A stretch of DNA of 64,000 bases from positions 122,830,719 to 122,894,718 of the forward strand of contig NC_080420.1 of assembly GCF_029873635.1 (NCBI RefSeq), given 5' to 3'. Of the stretch, positions 10,131 to 21,340 are shown one piece after another. Positions within the stretch are counted from its first letter, which is position 1; every line of letters starts with the position of its first letter. The notes beneath the pieces were generated by a model that was given only the letters and a program-made list of their open reading frames with translations, had not been told where the DNA came from and made no database searches. Origin of the DNA: Malania oleifera. Taxonomy: Eukaryota > Streptophyta > Magnoliopsida > Santalales > Ximeniaceae. The position numbers and the translations under genes are program-made.

Positions 10131-12608
10131 ATTTATGTTGTTACAGAAAATGTTATCAATCTTTTTACGTTAAACAGTATATTATCATGTATTATAGGTT
10201 ATCAGAATCTAAATGTTAGTTCAGTTTAGTTTCAGGAGTAAGGTACCATAGCTATACAAATCTTATTATTATGTTCAGACTTGTGCTAACCGTCCATACT
10301 AGTAAAAGGGGTGGGAGAAGGATAGTAGATGTGGCTCTCAGTATAGAGTTGTAGATGTCCACCTGACAGTCCGGACCAGGGTGTGGCGGGTCCATCGTAC
10401 TTACAGACATTTTTGACTCGGCGGTGGTCGACCAGCCATTGTCGGATCCCGCCTTCAGACTACACAACCCGTCATAGGGGGTAATACATGGCACCAGCTA
10501 GCTATACATCTTGGGTAAATTTCAGTATTATCAGTTATATCAGACATTTCATGATCAGTATGGCTTATTAGAAATTATGAAAGTATATGATTATTCAGTT
10601 TGTTGTGATGAATGTTTTATAGTATATGAAATGTACTGTATATGTATGATAGCACCAAATATTCATGTTGTCACACAACTGTGTTTAGTTTATTTTCCCT
10701 TACTGACAAGTGTCTCGCCCCCAACATTAAATAATTTTTAGGAAACCCTGAAAGACCGGCGGAACAAGGCCGCCGTTGAGATAGTGTGATACTACCTTGC
10801 TTGGAGGGTAAGTTTTGATCTAGGAACAGGAAATTTACGTTATGGGTTCCTAGATATGTATATACTTTTGTATTTTTGGAGGTTGTATATAAACACAGTA
10901 TTTTGGAACGTAGTTGACTCTAGTATTATGCATTTTATGGTTATGAGAATGTGATTTATATTTACTACTGCTTAGGTTTCCGCTTTGAATGTCAGATGTG
11001 TCCCCGTTACCCACGGTTTCGGGTGATATTATTGTTAAATATGTTTTATTATATGATAAGATAAGCAGGTCATTACACCTGTATTTATGAACTTTATGCA
11101 CTTCTTTTTAACCAAGGTTTGCGCAAACGATTAATCAACGTACCCCTTTTAAGGTTTTCGCAAAAGATCAATCAACGTACTTCCTTAAATTAAAAGTTTC
11201 TCAATCTCAACTTTCAGCTTCCTGCACTTAGATACACAATCATGCAATTTATATATGTATAAAAATTAAAGAGTAAGGGTAGAGAGTGAGACTAAGCTTT
11301 TATGAGGTTCGACTTATACCAGCCTACGTCCTCACCTTAGGCAAGACCCCCTAAGGATTCCACTATAACGCTTCTTTATGGGCGAAACAAACCGTTACAA
11401 TCTCTCCTTCAATTAGGGTGGAGCCCCCTCTCGAAGCGATACCCCATGCTTGGTACAGCGATCCAATAATCCTGAACCGTGAAGAAAACAAAGAGACAAG
11501 AAAAAAAATTTGTGTACAAGAAGTGCTTTCAGATAGAGCTGGTTAGTACAAGATTAAGCACAGTTAATACTTCAAAGTAAATATCAAATAAGAATGAATT
11601 TAAAGTTCAAGAATGTCACCGGGTTTCTTCCTTTGATTTGAATCAAACTCAGAAGTTTTTGCTCTTAGATCAGTGATCAAAGACTCGGTATATCTTAGAA
11701 AATTCTCAGCAAGAATATGTGTGCAAGAAGGCTTTGAGAGAGAGTGAGCAATATAGCTTGGAAACTAATTTTCAATTCTTGGTGTCTGATTTGATTTGAG
11801 AAACCATGTATTTATAGACTCAAAAAGTGATAAATCTGTGTTGCCCAAGTAATATGTAGTGTTTCCCAAGTCTTTATAAAGTTTGGGGCACAAGCAACTC
11901 AAATTTGAAATTTAAAAGTCATTTAAAAAACTAGCCATTTACGAGGGTTAGTCGCCTGATCCTTTGAACACAGTGTATTTTTTTTTTAGTTCAAAACAAG
12001 GTCAATGGCCTGAGGTGCCAAGGGCCAGTCATCTGATCCTTCACTGCCCATTCAAATTCAATTCAATATTTTTGTCAGTCGCCTGACCAAGCCCAGGTCA
12101 GTCGTCTGAATAGATAAAAATACTATTTTTCAAGTTTGTTTTCAAAATCCTTAGCCATCTTACTTTGATACTTTTAAAGAGTATTTTCCGGGGTTTTTAA
12201 AGTAAGGTCTTTAAGTCCATATTAACCCCTAATAAGCTTCAAAACATTCAAAATGATATTTAAAGTGAAGTACTTACATAAGACTTCCTAAAGACATTAA
12301 AAATTCTCTAAACTTTGAAGTTTTCATGTATATCATTGCTTTGAATCATCTTTGCCTTGAGCTTGAGCATTCTTTAAGCTCCATATGTCTTGACCATCTT
12401 GGACCTCTTTAAGCTTTCATTTGATCACCTTGTGAATGAAGTATAGCTTTATGGTACTTGTGATCTTTGGACTTTCAATTCTTGCACCTTTTGAACTTGA
12501 CATACTAGGTTTCCTGAAATATCATCACTTAAACTATAACTTGTTAAATTATCCTTCATTTGTTATCATAAAAAAAAGATTCGAAAGCCATGTTAGGCCA
12601 ACAATTTG

Positions 12609-12849
12609 GAAACGCCCAAATTTGAGGTTAGGGTTTTTCTGTTAATATTTTAGTTCCTTTCATTTATTATTTGTTATATGTGTTATGTGTAATTTAATTG
12701 ACAAGTATGCTGTAATGTAGTATTTTAAAATTGGTATTAGGAAATAGTTTTATTATTGATTGGATATTAATTTAAAAAGAATTATTGTTAAAAGTCTTGT
12801 ATTTTTTCAGATAAAATATATATGTGTAGTTTTGAAGTTGAGAAATGAT
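12609..12849. other. AT-rich spacer, nothing recognised
   Basis: This stretch, between the solo LTR and the mobile-domain-like fragment, is AT-rich with no open frame of note. It may be intron or upstream sequence of that fragment. Confidence 0.4.
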
Positions 12850-13165
12850 TAATCAAATAATAGTTAAATGCATGGATGGACATGATCGGGGGGTCACGGA
12901 TTGGGCAACTACGCACGAGATATACGTGACTGCATGGGAGGATCGGTGAGAGTATATTCTACCAACGGAAGCGGAGGATGGTCCAATGTGTCTAAATGAC
13001 CCATACTTTACCTAGAATAAATCCATCACACGACGCTTCGTCGACAAGACCGCTACAGTATATATGAGCCTTGTAAGAAGACTTTATCTCACACCTACTT
13101 TTGTTATGTATACGTTACAATCTACATATGTTAACTAATTTTTTTCGTATACTGCAGGTTGACAT
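12850..13165 (+). pseudogene. Plant mobile domain (MAIN-like) fragment, first part
   Basis: One plus frame reads VTDWATTHEIYVTAWEDR, then, past a TGA, EYILPTEAEDGPMCLNDPYF and, past a TAG, SITRRFVDKTATVYMSLV. The order H-x-E/I-Y-x(3)-W-x-x-R, a D-P-Y core and an S-I-T-R-R block resembles the C-terminal part of plant mobile domain (PMD/MAIN-like) proteins, often found in or beside plant transposons. A GTAAGA donor follows at about 13076 and a TACTGCAG acceptor at about 13157. The exon then opens GTTGACAT and is cut by Gypsy-1, resuming at 40599. Two in-frame stops make it non-functional. The family call rests on memory of the pattern. Confidence 0.45.
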
Positions 13166-13415
13166 TGTAGAGACCCAGAAAATTAAATTTATGAAAATAA
13201 TAAAGGAAAAAGGAAAAGGAGAAGGAAAAGAAAATTTGGAAAAGGGGCATTAGCAAGGACTCATCGTCGAGTGCCCTGCACTCGTCGATGAGGAGATCCT
13301 GAGAGCAGGAATTTCAGACCATTAAGGATTCGTCGACGAACCCATTATCTTTGGCGAACGCTCTTCTATGACTCGTCGATGAGTACACGTGTCTCATCAA
13401 CGAGGACATGTGGCC

Positions 13416-13422
<7 letters not shown>

Positions 13423-13473
<51 letters not shown>
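13423..13473. repeat. (TA)n microsatellite in Gypsy-1 5' LTR
   Basis: A TA run of about 50 bases occupies the position where a TATA box is found in related LTRs. The 3' LTR lacks this run (CTACATATATATGC at about 27502). Confidence 0.9.
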
Positions 13474-13476
<3 letters not shown>

Positions 13477-14225
13477 AGAATCACATTTTAGTGAGAGAAA
13501 ATTTCTATTTTCACTCTTTCTCTCTAGGTTATGACTCCTCCCGCTTCTCTCTTTGATTTCGGCTCCATTTTAGCCTATTTCAACGATCAGGAACCGCCAC
13601 GATGATCTAAAGGTGATTCTCTGCAAGTTGATTGGAGCAGATTGTTGATTTAGAGTCCTTGAGCACCACTCCAAAGTCAAGGTAAGTAAGTTATTTTAGG
13701 GTTTAAATGATTATTTGGAATATGTGAACCTAGGAAATGTGTTAGATGATAAATATATTGGGGTTGAGTTGATTGAACTGGGGATAATGCGATTTTAGGG
13801 TTTGGAGTTTTTAATGTCGCGGGCCTAGTATAGAGTTTATAAATACAGGGGGTTTTGCGCATACGCCACGGGCTCAGATTAGGATCCCTACAAGCTTAAT
13901 TCTTAAGAATTAGGTAAGGGAAATATATTATGCCAGTTATTTTAAAAAAATTTACCAGTAAAATATAATATATAGTTATAGTTATAGTTATGTGCTTTCA
14001 GAATATGATTTTTGGGATAATTTAGAAGTATGACATGGTGGGTATGAAATTATGTATTCTCAGAAAAATTCAGAAATTTGGATTTCAGGAAAATGCTACA
14101 GATTATATATATTTCTTATACAACAAAAAAATACAGATTATAATATATGAGTTTTATTTAATTGTGTGGCATGAGAAATATCAGTTTAGTATAAGGTTTT
14201 ACACAACTTTTATAGTACTATGATT

Positions 14226-14432
14226 ATATAGTTTTTACAGAATCATGATTATATAATTTTTACAGAACCATGATTATACAGTTTTTACAGAACCATGATT
14301 ATTCAGATATTACAAAACCATGAAATACAGATATTACAGAATCATGGTATTACAGATATTAGAAAATCATGATATTTCAGCTTATTCAAAATCATGGTTC
14401 TTTCAGTTTATATAGAATCATGGTAAAACATT
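14226..14432 (+). repeat. LTR minisatellite, ACAGAACCATGATTAT type
   Basis: Around nine degenerate units of about 24 bp with the core TTTTACAGAACCATGATTAT follow each other. The same array appears in the 3' LTR at about 28270-28460. Confidence 0.8.
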
Positions 14433-15589
14433 AATATACAAACATAGTATTATATAGTATCAAATCCCTGATGGACTAGAACATATTACAGAGCACGGTA
14501 TCACAGCTTATAATGTAGCGAATTGCTTATTTTAATACATAATTAATCATATTAAATGCCCTGATACCATTAACTGAAGATGTAACAACCTGCTCCTTTT
14601 TCACATATATATATTTTTTTAATAAATAAATTATCATCACATCTTACATTCCAGCTCAGCAGGTCACAATCCACCTGGGCCCGTGGGCACCAGGGATATA
14701 TCAAAGCATAAAGCAGAAGCCCTAGCAGCAGAAAATATACAAACATGTATATCTCAATACCATATACCACAATATACCAGAGTTACTACAATCATTGTAT
14801 TTTCATATATACATCCCAAAAATAAAACCTAGGGACATTTCTCACAAAATCTAACTGTCCCTACAAAACTTACCCTTCAAAAAGGGTAAATAGACCGTAC
14901 TATATCAGCGGGGCTTTTCCCGCTCTCCTATCCGGGGCTCCTGAAAAGTTAATAAGATTTAGAGGTGAGACACCTCTCAATAAGGGAAATAAACTAATAT
15001 CAGTGTGTGGCAACGTGAGTATTATGTGTTCTACATATACCATACATAACATATTCAATACTGTTTATCAAATCTGGGAAAACATACATATATATCAACA
15101 CATAGCAGAATATACTGCATTTTCATAAACATATCTCATCTCATACACTAATAATAACATAAAACAATCCTGGTAGGTTAGTTGGCTGTTGTCATGTATT
15201 ACCCCCACATGACTGGGTTGTGTGGCCCGAAGGCGAGACCTGACAATGGTTGGCCGACCACTGCCAAGTCAAACAGTAGTCTGTAGGTCCGATGGGTCTA
15301 CTCAGACTGGTCCATACACTAGGGGCGATAACAGCACACTTCTTGAAAATAACCACATCGACCATCCAATCTCACACCACTTCGTACAGCGGCGTTAACA
15401 CAGATATCATGATCACGAGGACCATGGACACAGCAACGGTACCGTGCAAGTGCTAGCCTAAACCAAGACAACCAGGTTTTGATATCATATACATATACTA
15501 AAATCGTGATATATGGATAACTCATATCATTAATTATCAAATCATTCATATCATTTTTCATATATATATATATATATATCATGAAAATC

Positions 15590-15850
15590 ATCGGCTCGTA
15601 CACCGGTATTTCACATTTTATCATAACTCGGCCCGTACGCCGGCAAATCACATAACACAGCCCGTATGCTGGCAAATCACATAGCTCGGCCCGTACGCCG
15701 TCAAATCACGTAGCACAGCCCGTACGTTGGCAAATCTCATCCACATAGCACGGCCCGTACGCCAGCAAACATATCCACATAGCACGGCCCGTACGCGCGG
15801 CAAATCACATATATATATATATATAAATATCTCGGCCCGTACGCCGGTTT
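15590..15850 (-). repeat. LTR minisatellite, CGGCCCGTACGCCGGCAAAT type
   Basis: About eight units of roughly 27-33 bp contain (T/A)CGGCCCGTACGCCGGCAAATC with small changes. This GC-rich array stands out in a very AT-rich LTR and sits where other LTRs of the window have unrelated minisatellites. Confidence 0.85.
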
Positions 15851-16523
15851 TTCATCATAGAAATCCATATGGTCCCCATTCCCAGAAAATAGTATTTTAC
15901 AACATTTTTATACTCATGCCACACTAAACAAATTTTCCACGTATTCAATATATCATCATTTAAACAATATTTTTCAAATATAAATCATATATATAAATAT
16001 ATTTATTTTTCCTGAAACCAGATGCTACATATACATACATGCATTTTCTCAAAACAAAACTAGTTTAGTTTATTCCCTTACCTGATTCCTAAAAAGCCCC
16101 TAAGAAAATCTTCCCCGCACCCACAAGGTTCTCAACTCAACACTCTGAAAATGAAAACTCGCAGAATTAAAGTTTAGTATTTTCGTACGTACAATATTTT
16201 CTATAACTACTAATAAGTCAAATTTGACTTAAAAAGTCTTACCTTAACTTAGGGATGATTCCCAACGTTCACAATCAACACCCTGAAACTGAAAATTTTC
16301 AGTATTAAAGTTCAGTATTTTTACGCGTATATCACTTTCTTCAACTGTCAAAAATCCAAATATTGAATATCAAGCCATACTTTGGATTTGGGATGAAATC
16401 CAACTTCATTTTCCTGACGATCCGCTCCAGCAGACTTGTAGAGAATTTCGCCAGGAGCGTCGTGGTGGCTTTGGTTTGTCGATCCGGCGTAAAACTAGCC
16501 CAGAATCGAAGAGAGAGAGAGTC

Positions 16524-16524
16524 G

Positions 16525-16564
<40 letters not shown>

Positions 16565-16635
16565 CACTCACGCACACCCAAAAATCCAATTCAATTTGGA
16601 TTTTGACTTTCAAAGTTTCTTGAAGAAGCTTGTGT

Positions 16636-16679
<44 letters not shown>

Positions 16680-16719
16680 ATACATTAATTAAAGTAAAGC
16701 TTTTTGAATAAGATTTCAC

Positions 16720-16764
<45 letters not shown>

Positions 16765-16804
16765 CTTTAACCTATATATTAAATGCATATCATAATAACT
16801 TACT

Positions 16805-16864
<60 letters not shown>

Positions 16865-16874
16865 CATGCTTTAA

Positions 16875-16926
<52 letters not shown>
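16524..16926. repeat. Cluster of GA, TA and CA microsatellites
   Basis: A GA run (16527-16561), TA runs (about 16640-16673, 16723-16760, 16806-16826), a CA run (about 16829-16850) and a long TA run (about 16880-16926) lie within 400 bp of the promoter-side end of solo LTR D. Confidence 0.9.
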
Positions 16927-16929
<3 letters not shown>

Positions 16930-19910
16930 GTTCCTTATCATACTATTCATTTTACTTGTTAATTTAATTAATTAATTTTATTTTATTATTTATTATTATT
17001 TTTTTTTTAAATTTTATTTTTTTTCTCGGGTACTACAGAAGATATAGCGAAGTCAACCCAAACCAGTAGGTAACGGGGACACCCCTGTCATACACAGCGA
17101 ACGCCTAAGCAGCGGAAAATATAAAATTCATCCCTAACAACAGTACCAAAGCTATTTACAATCCACAAAATTTTTGTAAATGTATATATGCAATCCCCAA
17201 AGACACCAAAAGATAAAACTAGGATCACACATCAAAAACCAACTGACCCTAGTTCAAAACTCACCCTTTTAGTAGGATAGTATAAACTGCCCCTAACGGC
17301 GCAGAGCTCAATCCGCTCGTCTGTTTGGGTTTTCTGAAATATTTTTAAGCTTGGGTGAGACACCTCTCAGTAAAGGGAATAAACTAAATACAGTTGTGTG
17401 GCAACATGAATATTTTAGTATTATAATAAATAAACAGTACGTGATACATGTCTGGTAAAATCAGGTAATGTAATAACTGAGTAATATTTAAATGATTTTA
17501 AGCATATTAAATCATACTGAATTTCTGTTATTATAAAATCATATGCTATAACTGATAATACTGAAATATACCCATGATGAATAGCTAATTGATGTCATGT
17601 ATTACCCCCTATGACGGGTTGTGTAACCCGAAGGCGGGACCTGACAATGGTTGGCCGACCACTGCTAAGTCAAATATGTCTGTAAGTACGATGGGCCTGC
17701 CCCATCCTAGTTTGGATTGCTAGGGGGATGTCTACAACACTACACTGAAGCCACATTGACTATCCATCTCCCACCCCCTCTACTAGCAGGGGTGGTAGCA
17801 CAAGTCTGAACTGAACTGAATAGCTATGGTACCGTGCCTTGAATACTAATATAAACTATCATCCGGGTTCTGATAACATATAGTACATATACATATACTG
17901 GTTTAACATGAAATTAGATTGATAACATTTCTCTGAATTCTAACATATCGTAGTAAACACGGCCTTGCACCAAATAAAGTACATAATTACGGCCTTACGC
18001 TGGCTATCAATCACGACCATGCGCCGAACATTTCATACATACTGATCTGAATAAATGTACTGTTTATCATAAGTGCTGAAATTATAATTTTTTGTAGTAT
18101 CTCTGATTATTCTGAAAATAACCGTAAATATGCCTCTATTATAAATCTGACTTAGCACAATACGATATACATGAAATAATATTCATGCTACACTTACTGA
18201 ATAAAATCATGAATTCTGTTCTGAAATCACATTTACTAGTATTTTACACTAAAAACATATTCCTGTGTAACAGCAGTATTTCCCAGACATATTTTCCTAA
18301 ATATACTCATACATAATACATGCTTTGTGAAAATCAATCTTCTATTAAATAATAATAATTTTCATGGAAAATTACTCATTTAGTTTATTACCTTACTTAA
18401 CCACTGGAAAGCCCCAAAAATAACTAGTCGTGCACCCGCAAGGTTCTCAGCTTAACACCCTAAAAATAACATTTTCCCAAACATAACTTTAGTAGTTCTC
18501 CAAATACTACTTTTCAACGACTCCAAATATTCATTAAAAATTCTAGGAAAACCAACTTACCCCGAATCTGGGATGGTATCCAAGTTAGCCCTACCAACGA
18601 TCTTCTCCATTAGAAACGAAGAGAAACTTCCTAGGAGTAGCGTGGCGGCTTCAGATCGTTGAATTAGCAGAAAATCGACCCATATTTCTAGAGAGAAGGG
18701 GAGGGGAGCCGTACAGGAGAGAGAGGAAGCTGAGAGAAAGAATGTCTCTTGCAGAAAGGGTCATTTCGGCCTTAAATAGAATGCTTAGCCACGTGTCTTC
18801 GTCGACGAGGCCATGAAGGAATTTCGTCAACGAACACTTACCCTTCGTCGACGAATTTTAGGTCCGAAAATAGCCTTCTCGATATCTTCTCATCGATGAG
18901 ACACGTGTCCTCGCCGACGAGCCCAAGAAGCTCGTTCGTCAACGAGACCTTGCTGAAGTTCCTATTTCAATTTATTTTCCTCTCCTCCTCCTATCATTTA
19001 ATTAATATAATTCATCAGGTCTCTACATATACAGTATATATAGTGCAACCACACATCTCAGATAGAGTGTGGAATGACAATTTATTGTGCCCTAGAGGAG
19101 AGACGAAGAACTCCCTGGTAGTTAGGACTAGGTTGAGCGAGTCAAACATACTATAGAGGTTTACAGTTTGACTTAGCCTGGTAGACCAACCAGAGTTAAA
19201 TCCAGCCCACGAACTGCACAATCCGAATCATGCAAGGTTAATTCATGATATACAGTTATCCATCTAAGGAAATTTTTACAGTTATATATGTATGTAGATT
19301 TACAAAAAACATAAACTATAAATATTGTAGCTAAAAGTATGATTAAATAGAAAATTCATAAATACTTGTATTTTAAGTGACATAGGTGTGAGTTATGATA
19401 TGTCTTACCCTAAAATGTTATCTCAGTTATAGCTTGATTAGTAAATGCATTATTCATGTAAACTCATTTTCCACACACTGGTAATAACATATTTCGTCTT
19501 ACTAAGAGGTGTCTCACCTTGTAAATTCAAACATTCAAGAAATCTAGACCTACATGCAGAGCAAGCTCCGAGATAGAGGGGATTTTAGTACAGCCCTAAC
19601 TGCAGGGTAAGTATTTTATTAGGAGATGTATTTTGAGGAGTCCCTAGGAGTTCTTGTGGATTTTTAGGAGATGTATATGTATACTTTTGGAAAATACTAA
19701 AACTATGGTATTGTAAATAAGGTTAATGTATTTTTATGTTTTCTGCTGCATAGATGGTATGTTTTTTGAACAGGTATCCTCGATACCACTTGAGGTCTGA
19801 GACGTTACAGTGAAAATCATTATGGATATTAGAGTAATAAATGTTGTTGCAAAAAGAATATATAAATGTAAAAAAAAAAAAAAGTGGTAGTAAGTTGGGG
19901 TCGTCACAAG

Positions 19911-19925
19911 TTTGGTATTAGAGCC
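19911..19925 (+). other. Primer-binding site of Gypsy-1
   Basis: TTTGGTATTAGAGCC starts two bases after the 5' LTR end. It is one change away from TGGTATCAGAGC, the usual complement of the plant initiator tRNA-Met 3' end. Confidence 0.85.
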
Positions 19926-20296
19926 TAGGTTGCTAAATTCTATAGACTTTAGTGTACAACGGAAAACAATACCAGAGTATAGGAATGGATTTTGATGAGA
20001 GTAGAAATGGGTAGACTGGTATTTTGGCAAGTCAATATGGGAGATTAGGATGAGAATTTAGGGTTTTGTCTCGCAGTTTGGAGGCAGAAACTTCGGGGTG
20101 ATTTCTGTGATTTTCCTGGGGTGACGATTTCAGGAAAGTCATGATAAGATATTATTGGTTTTATTTACGAATGGTAATATTGAGCATTAAATTAGCAAAT
20201 TTGTGGTATGAAGATATGTTGTGATTCTTAGTAGATTAAGGCAAGAACTGTATTATGAAGTTAGGATTCTCAGATTATTCTCGTCTTAATTGTAGG

Positions 20297-21340
20297 ATGG
20301 ACCTTGGAAATAGCAATGCACACGTCGGCGATGGTAGTGATGCAAGGCCTTCCAGTATGGGTGGCGGTGACTCTGACTAGGTGCTACGTAGTGTAGCACA
20401 GCAAGTGATGGCAGAAATTGCACTGAACAGTAGAGAACAGGGCTGCCCATTAGCTGATTAGGGTTGCACGATCCAGCAGTTCATGAGCATGAATCCTCCA
20501 GCATTCTCAAGGGGAGCCAACCCAACAGTTCTTAAAATCTAGATATAGGAAATTAAGAAAATACTGACGGTGTTGCACTGCACTAATGAATAGAGGGTCC
20601 TCTATGCCACAAACAGATTGACGGGAGAGGCTGAGAGGTGGTGGACAGCTATGAAATTATTGGAGGAGCAGAGGTCGACGCCAATAGTCATGACTTGGAG
20701 CTAATTTAATTAAATTCTCTATGATTGTTACTTTTTTGCCACCATCAAAGAAGCCAAAGTGGAGGAATTCCTGAATTTGACTCAGGGTCATCTTACGGTT
20801 CAGCAATACGTGGCAAAGTTTTTTTAGCTATCACCCTTTGCCTCATACATTGTACCAGGTGAGGCTAAGAAGGTAAGGAAGTTTAAGAGCATCTTGAGAC
20901 AAGAAATCTATGAACAGGTGGTAGTTCTAAAGGAGTAGGATTTCTCAGAATTAATAGCTATGGTCGTTGTAACAGAGGCAAGCAGGCAAAGGGATGTTGG
21001 GATACAAAGCCAAAGAAAGAGGCCCACACCTCCCGGATTTCAGGAAGTTACTAATCGGGGCCTATGGAAGGGAGATAGATATGGTGGAGGTCAGATGTGG
21101 GTGACGGGAAACTGTGGGCATCAGGGCGAGCGGACTTTTCTCATCTGCCCTAGATATGGTAGGAGACACGTAGAAGAATGTTGTGTGGGAGAGGATGTTT
21201 GCTATCGGTGTGGGAGACCCAGAAATGTTGCGCTGGTATGTTATGGGCCGTTGATCAATGCACCAGCTCCTAGACCATTCTGGGGAAATAATCAAGCACC
21301 CCAAGGAGGCCAGCAGAGGAATACAGCCCCGGCGAGGGTC
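20297..21340 (+). pseudogene. Gypsy-1 gag, decayed
   Basis: The reading begins ATGGACCTTGG and has recognisable gag-core blocks, such as [10 protein letters not shown] and [19 protein letters not shown]. It ends in a zinc knuckle CYRCGRPRNVALVC in which the CCHC histidine is lost (the Gypsy-3 copy has [14 protein letters not shown]). At least eight in-frame stops interrupt it. Gag forms the virus-like particle in functional relatives; this copy cannot. Confidence 0.85.

Larger units (their letters stand above)
8964..11077 (+). mobile_element. Solo LTR of a chromovirus-like element (plus)
   Basis: It begins TGTAATGACCC and ends GGTCATTACA, with exact 5 bp target duplications CCTGT at 8959-8963 and 11078-11082. 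It is 2,114 bp long with no internal sequence, so it is a solo LTR. A TATA box TATAAATA at 9241-9248 gives the plus orientation. The ends and interior match the LTR of Gypsy-3. It lies inside the older solo LTR 8626-12603. Confidence 0.9.
8626..12603 (-). mobile_element. Solo LTR, minus orientation, split by a younger solo LTR
   Basis: The plus strand starts TGAAAACTAAGG and ends TTAGGCCAACA, so read on the minus strand the LTR runs TGTTGGCC...TTTTCA. The flanks are GTTTG (8621-8625) and ATTTG (12604-12608), a 5 bp target duplication with one mismatch. Without the nested element it is about 1.86 kb. It shares CCAAGAGGGGGTGAATTGG and GGCCAACA with solo LTR A at 25269-27465. A TATA-like CTATAAATACATGG is read on the minus strand near 11815. 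No internal region accompanies it; the parent element is not recognised. Confidence 0.75.
14581..17037 (-). mobile_element. Solo LTR D (minus), nested in solo LTR E
   Basis: The plus strand starts TGTAACAACCTGC and ends CGGGTACTACA, flanked by exact GAAGA duplications at 14576-14580 and 17038-17042. It is 2,457 bp long with no internal region. It holds a GC-rich minisatellite at 15590-15850 and a block of GA, TA and CA microsatellites at 16524-16926, which corresponds to its U3 side when read on the minus strand. Confidence 0.9.
14514..19027 (-). mobile_element. Solo LTR E (minus), split by solo LTR D
   Basis: The plus strand starts TGTAGCGAATTGC and ends AGGTCTCTACA, so read on the minus strand it runs TGTAGAGACC...CGCTACA. 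The flanks TATAA (14509-14513) and TATAC (19028-19032) form a 5 bp duplication with one mismatch. Without D it is about 2.05 kb. TCGTCGACGA-type motifs lie at about 18790-18940, and a TTACGGCCTTACGC-type minisatellite at about 17950-18035. The minus-strand end keeps TGGTATCAGGGC, matching an internal TGGTATCAGAG in the Gypsy-3 LTR. Confidence 0.75.
13166..19908 (+). repeat. 5' LTR of Gypsy-1, interrupted
   Basis: The LTR is 13166-14508 plus 19028-19908, about 2.2 kb after removing solo LTRs E and D. It carries degenerate TCGTCGACGA copies at 13255-13410, a TA run at 13423-13473, a CATGATTAT minisatellite at 14226-14432 and CTTACTAAGAGGTGTCTCAC near 19498. It ends GTCGTCACA just ahead of the primer site. 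Confidence 0.9.

Noticed and set aside
16341-16688. Open frames of 70-90 codons in solo LTR D
   Set aside because: They are made of GA/CT and TA microsatellites (runs of RE, SL and YI residues) and are not genes.
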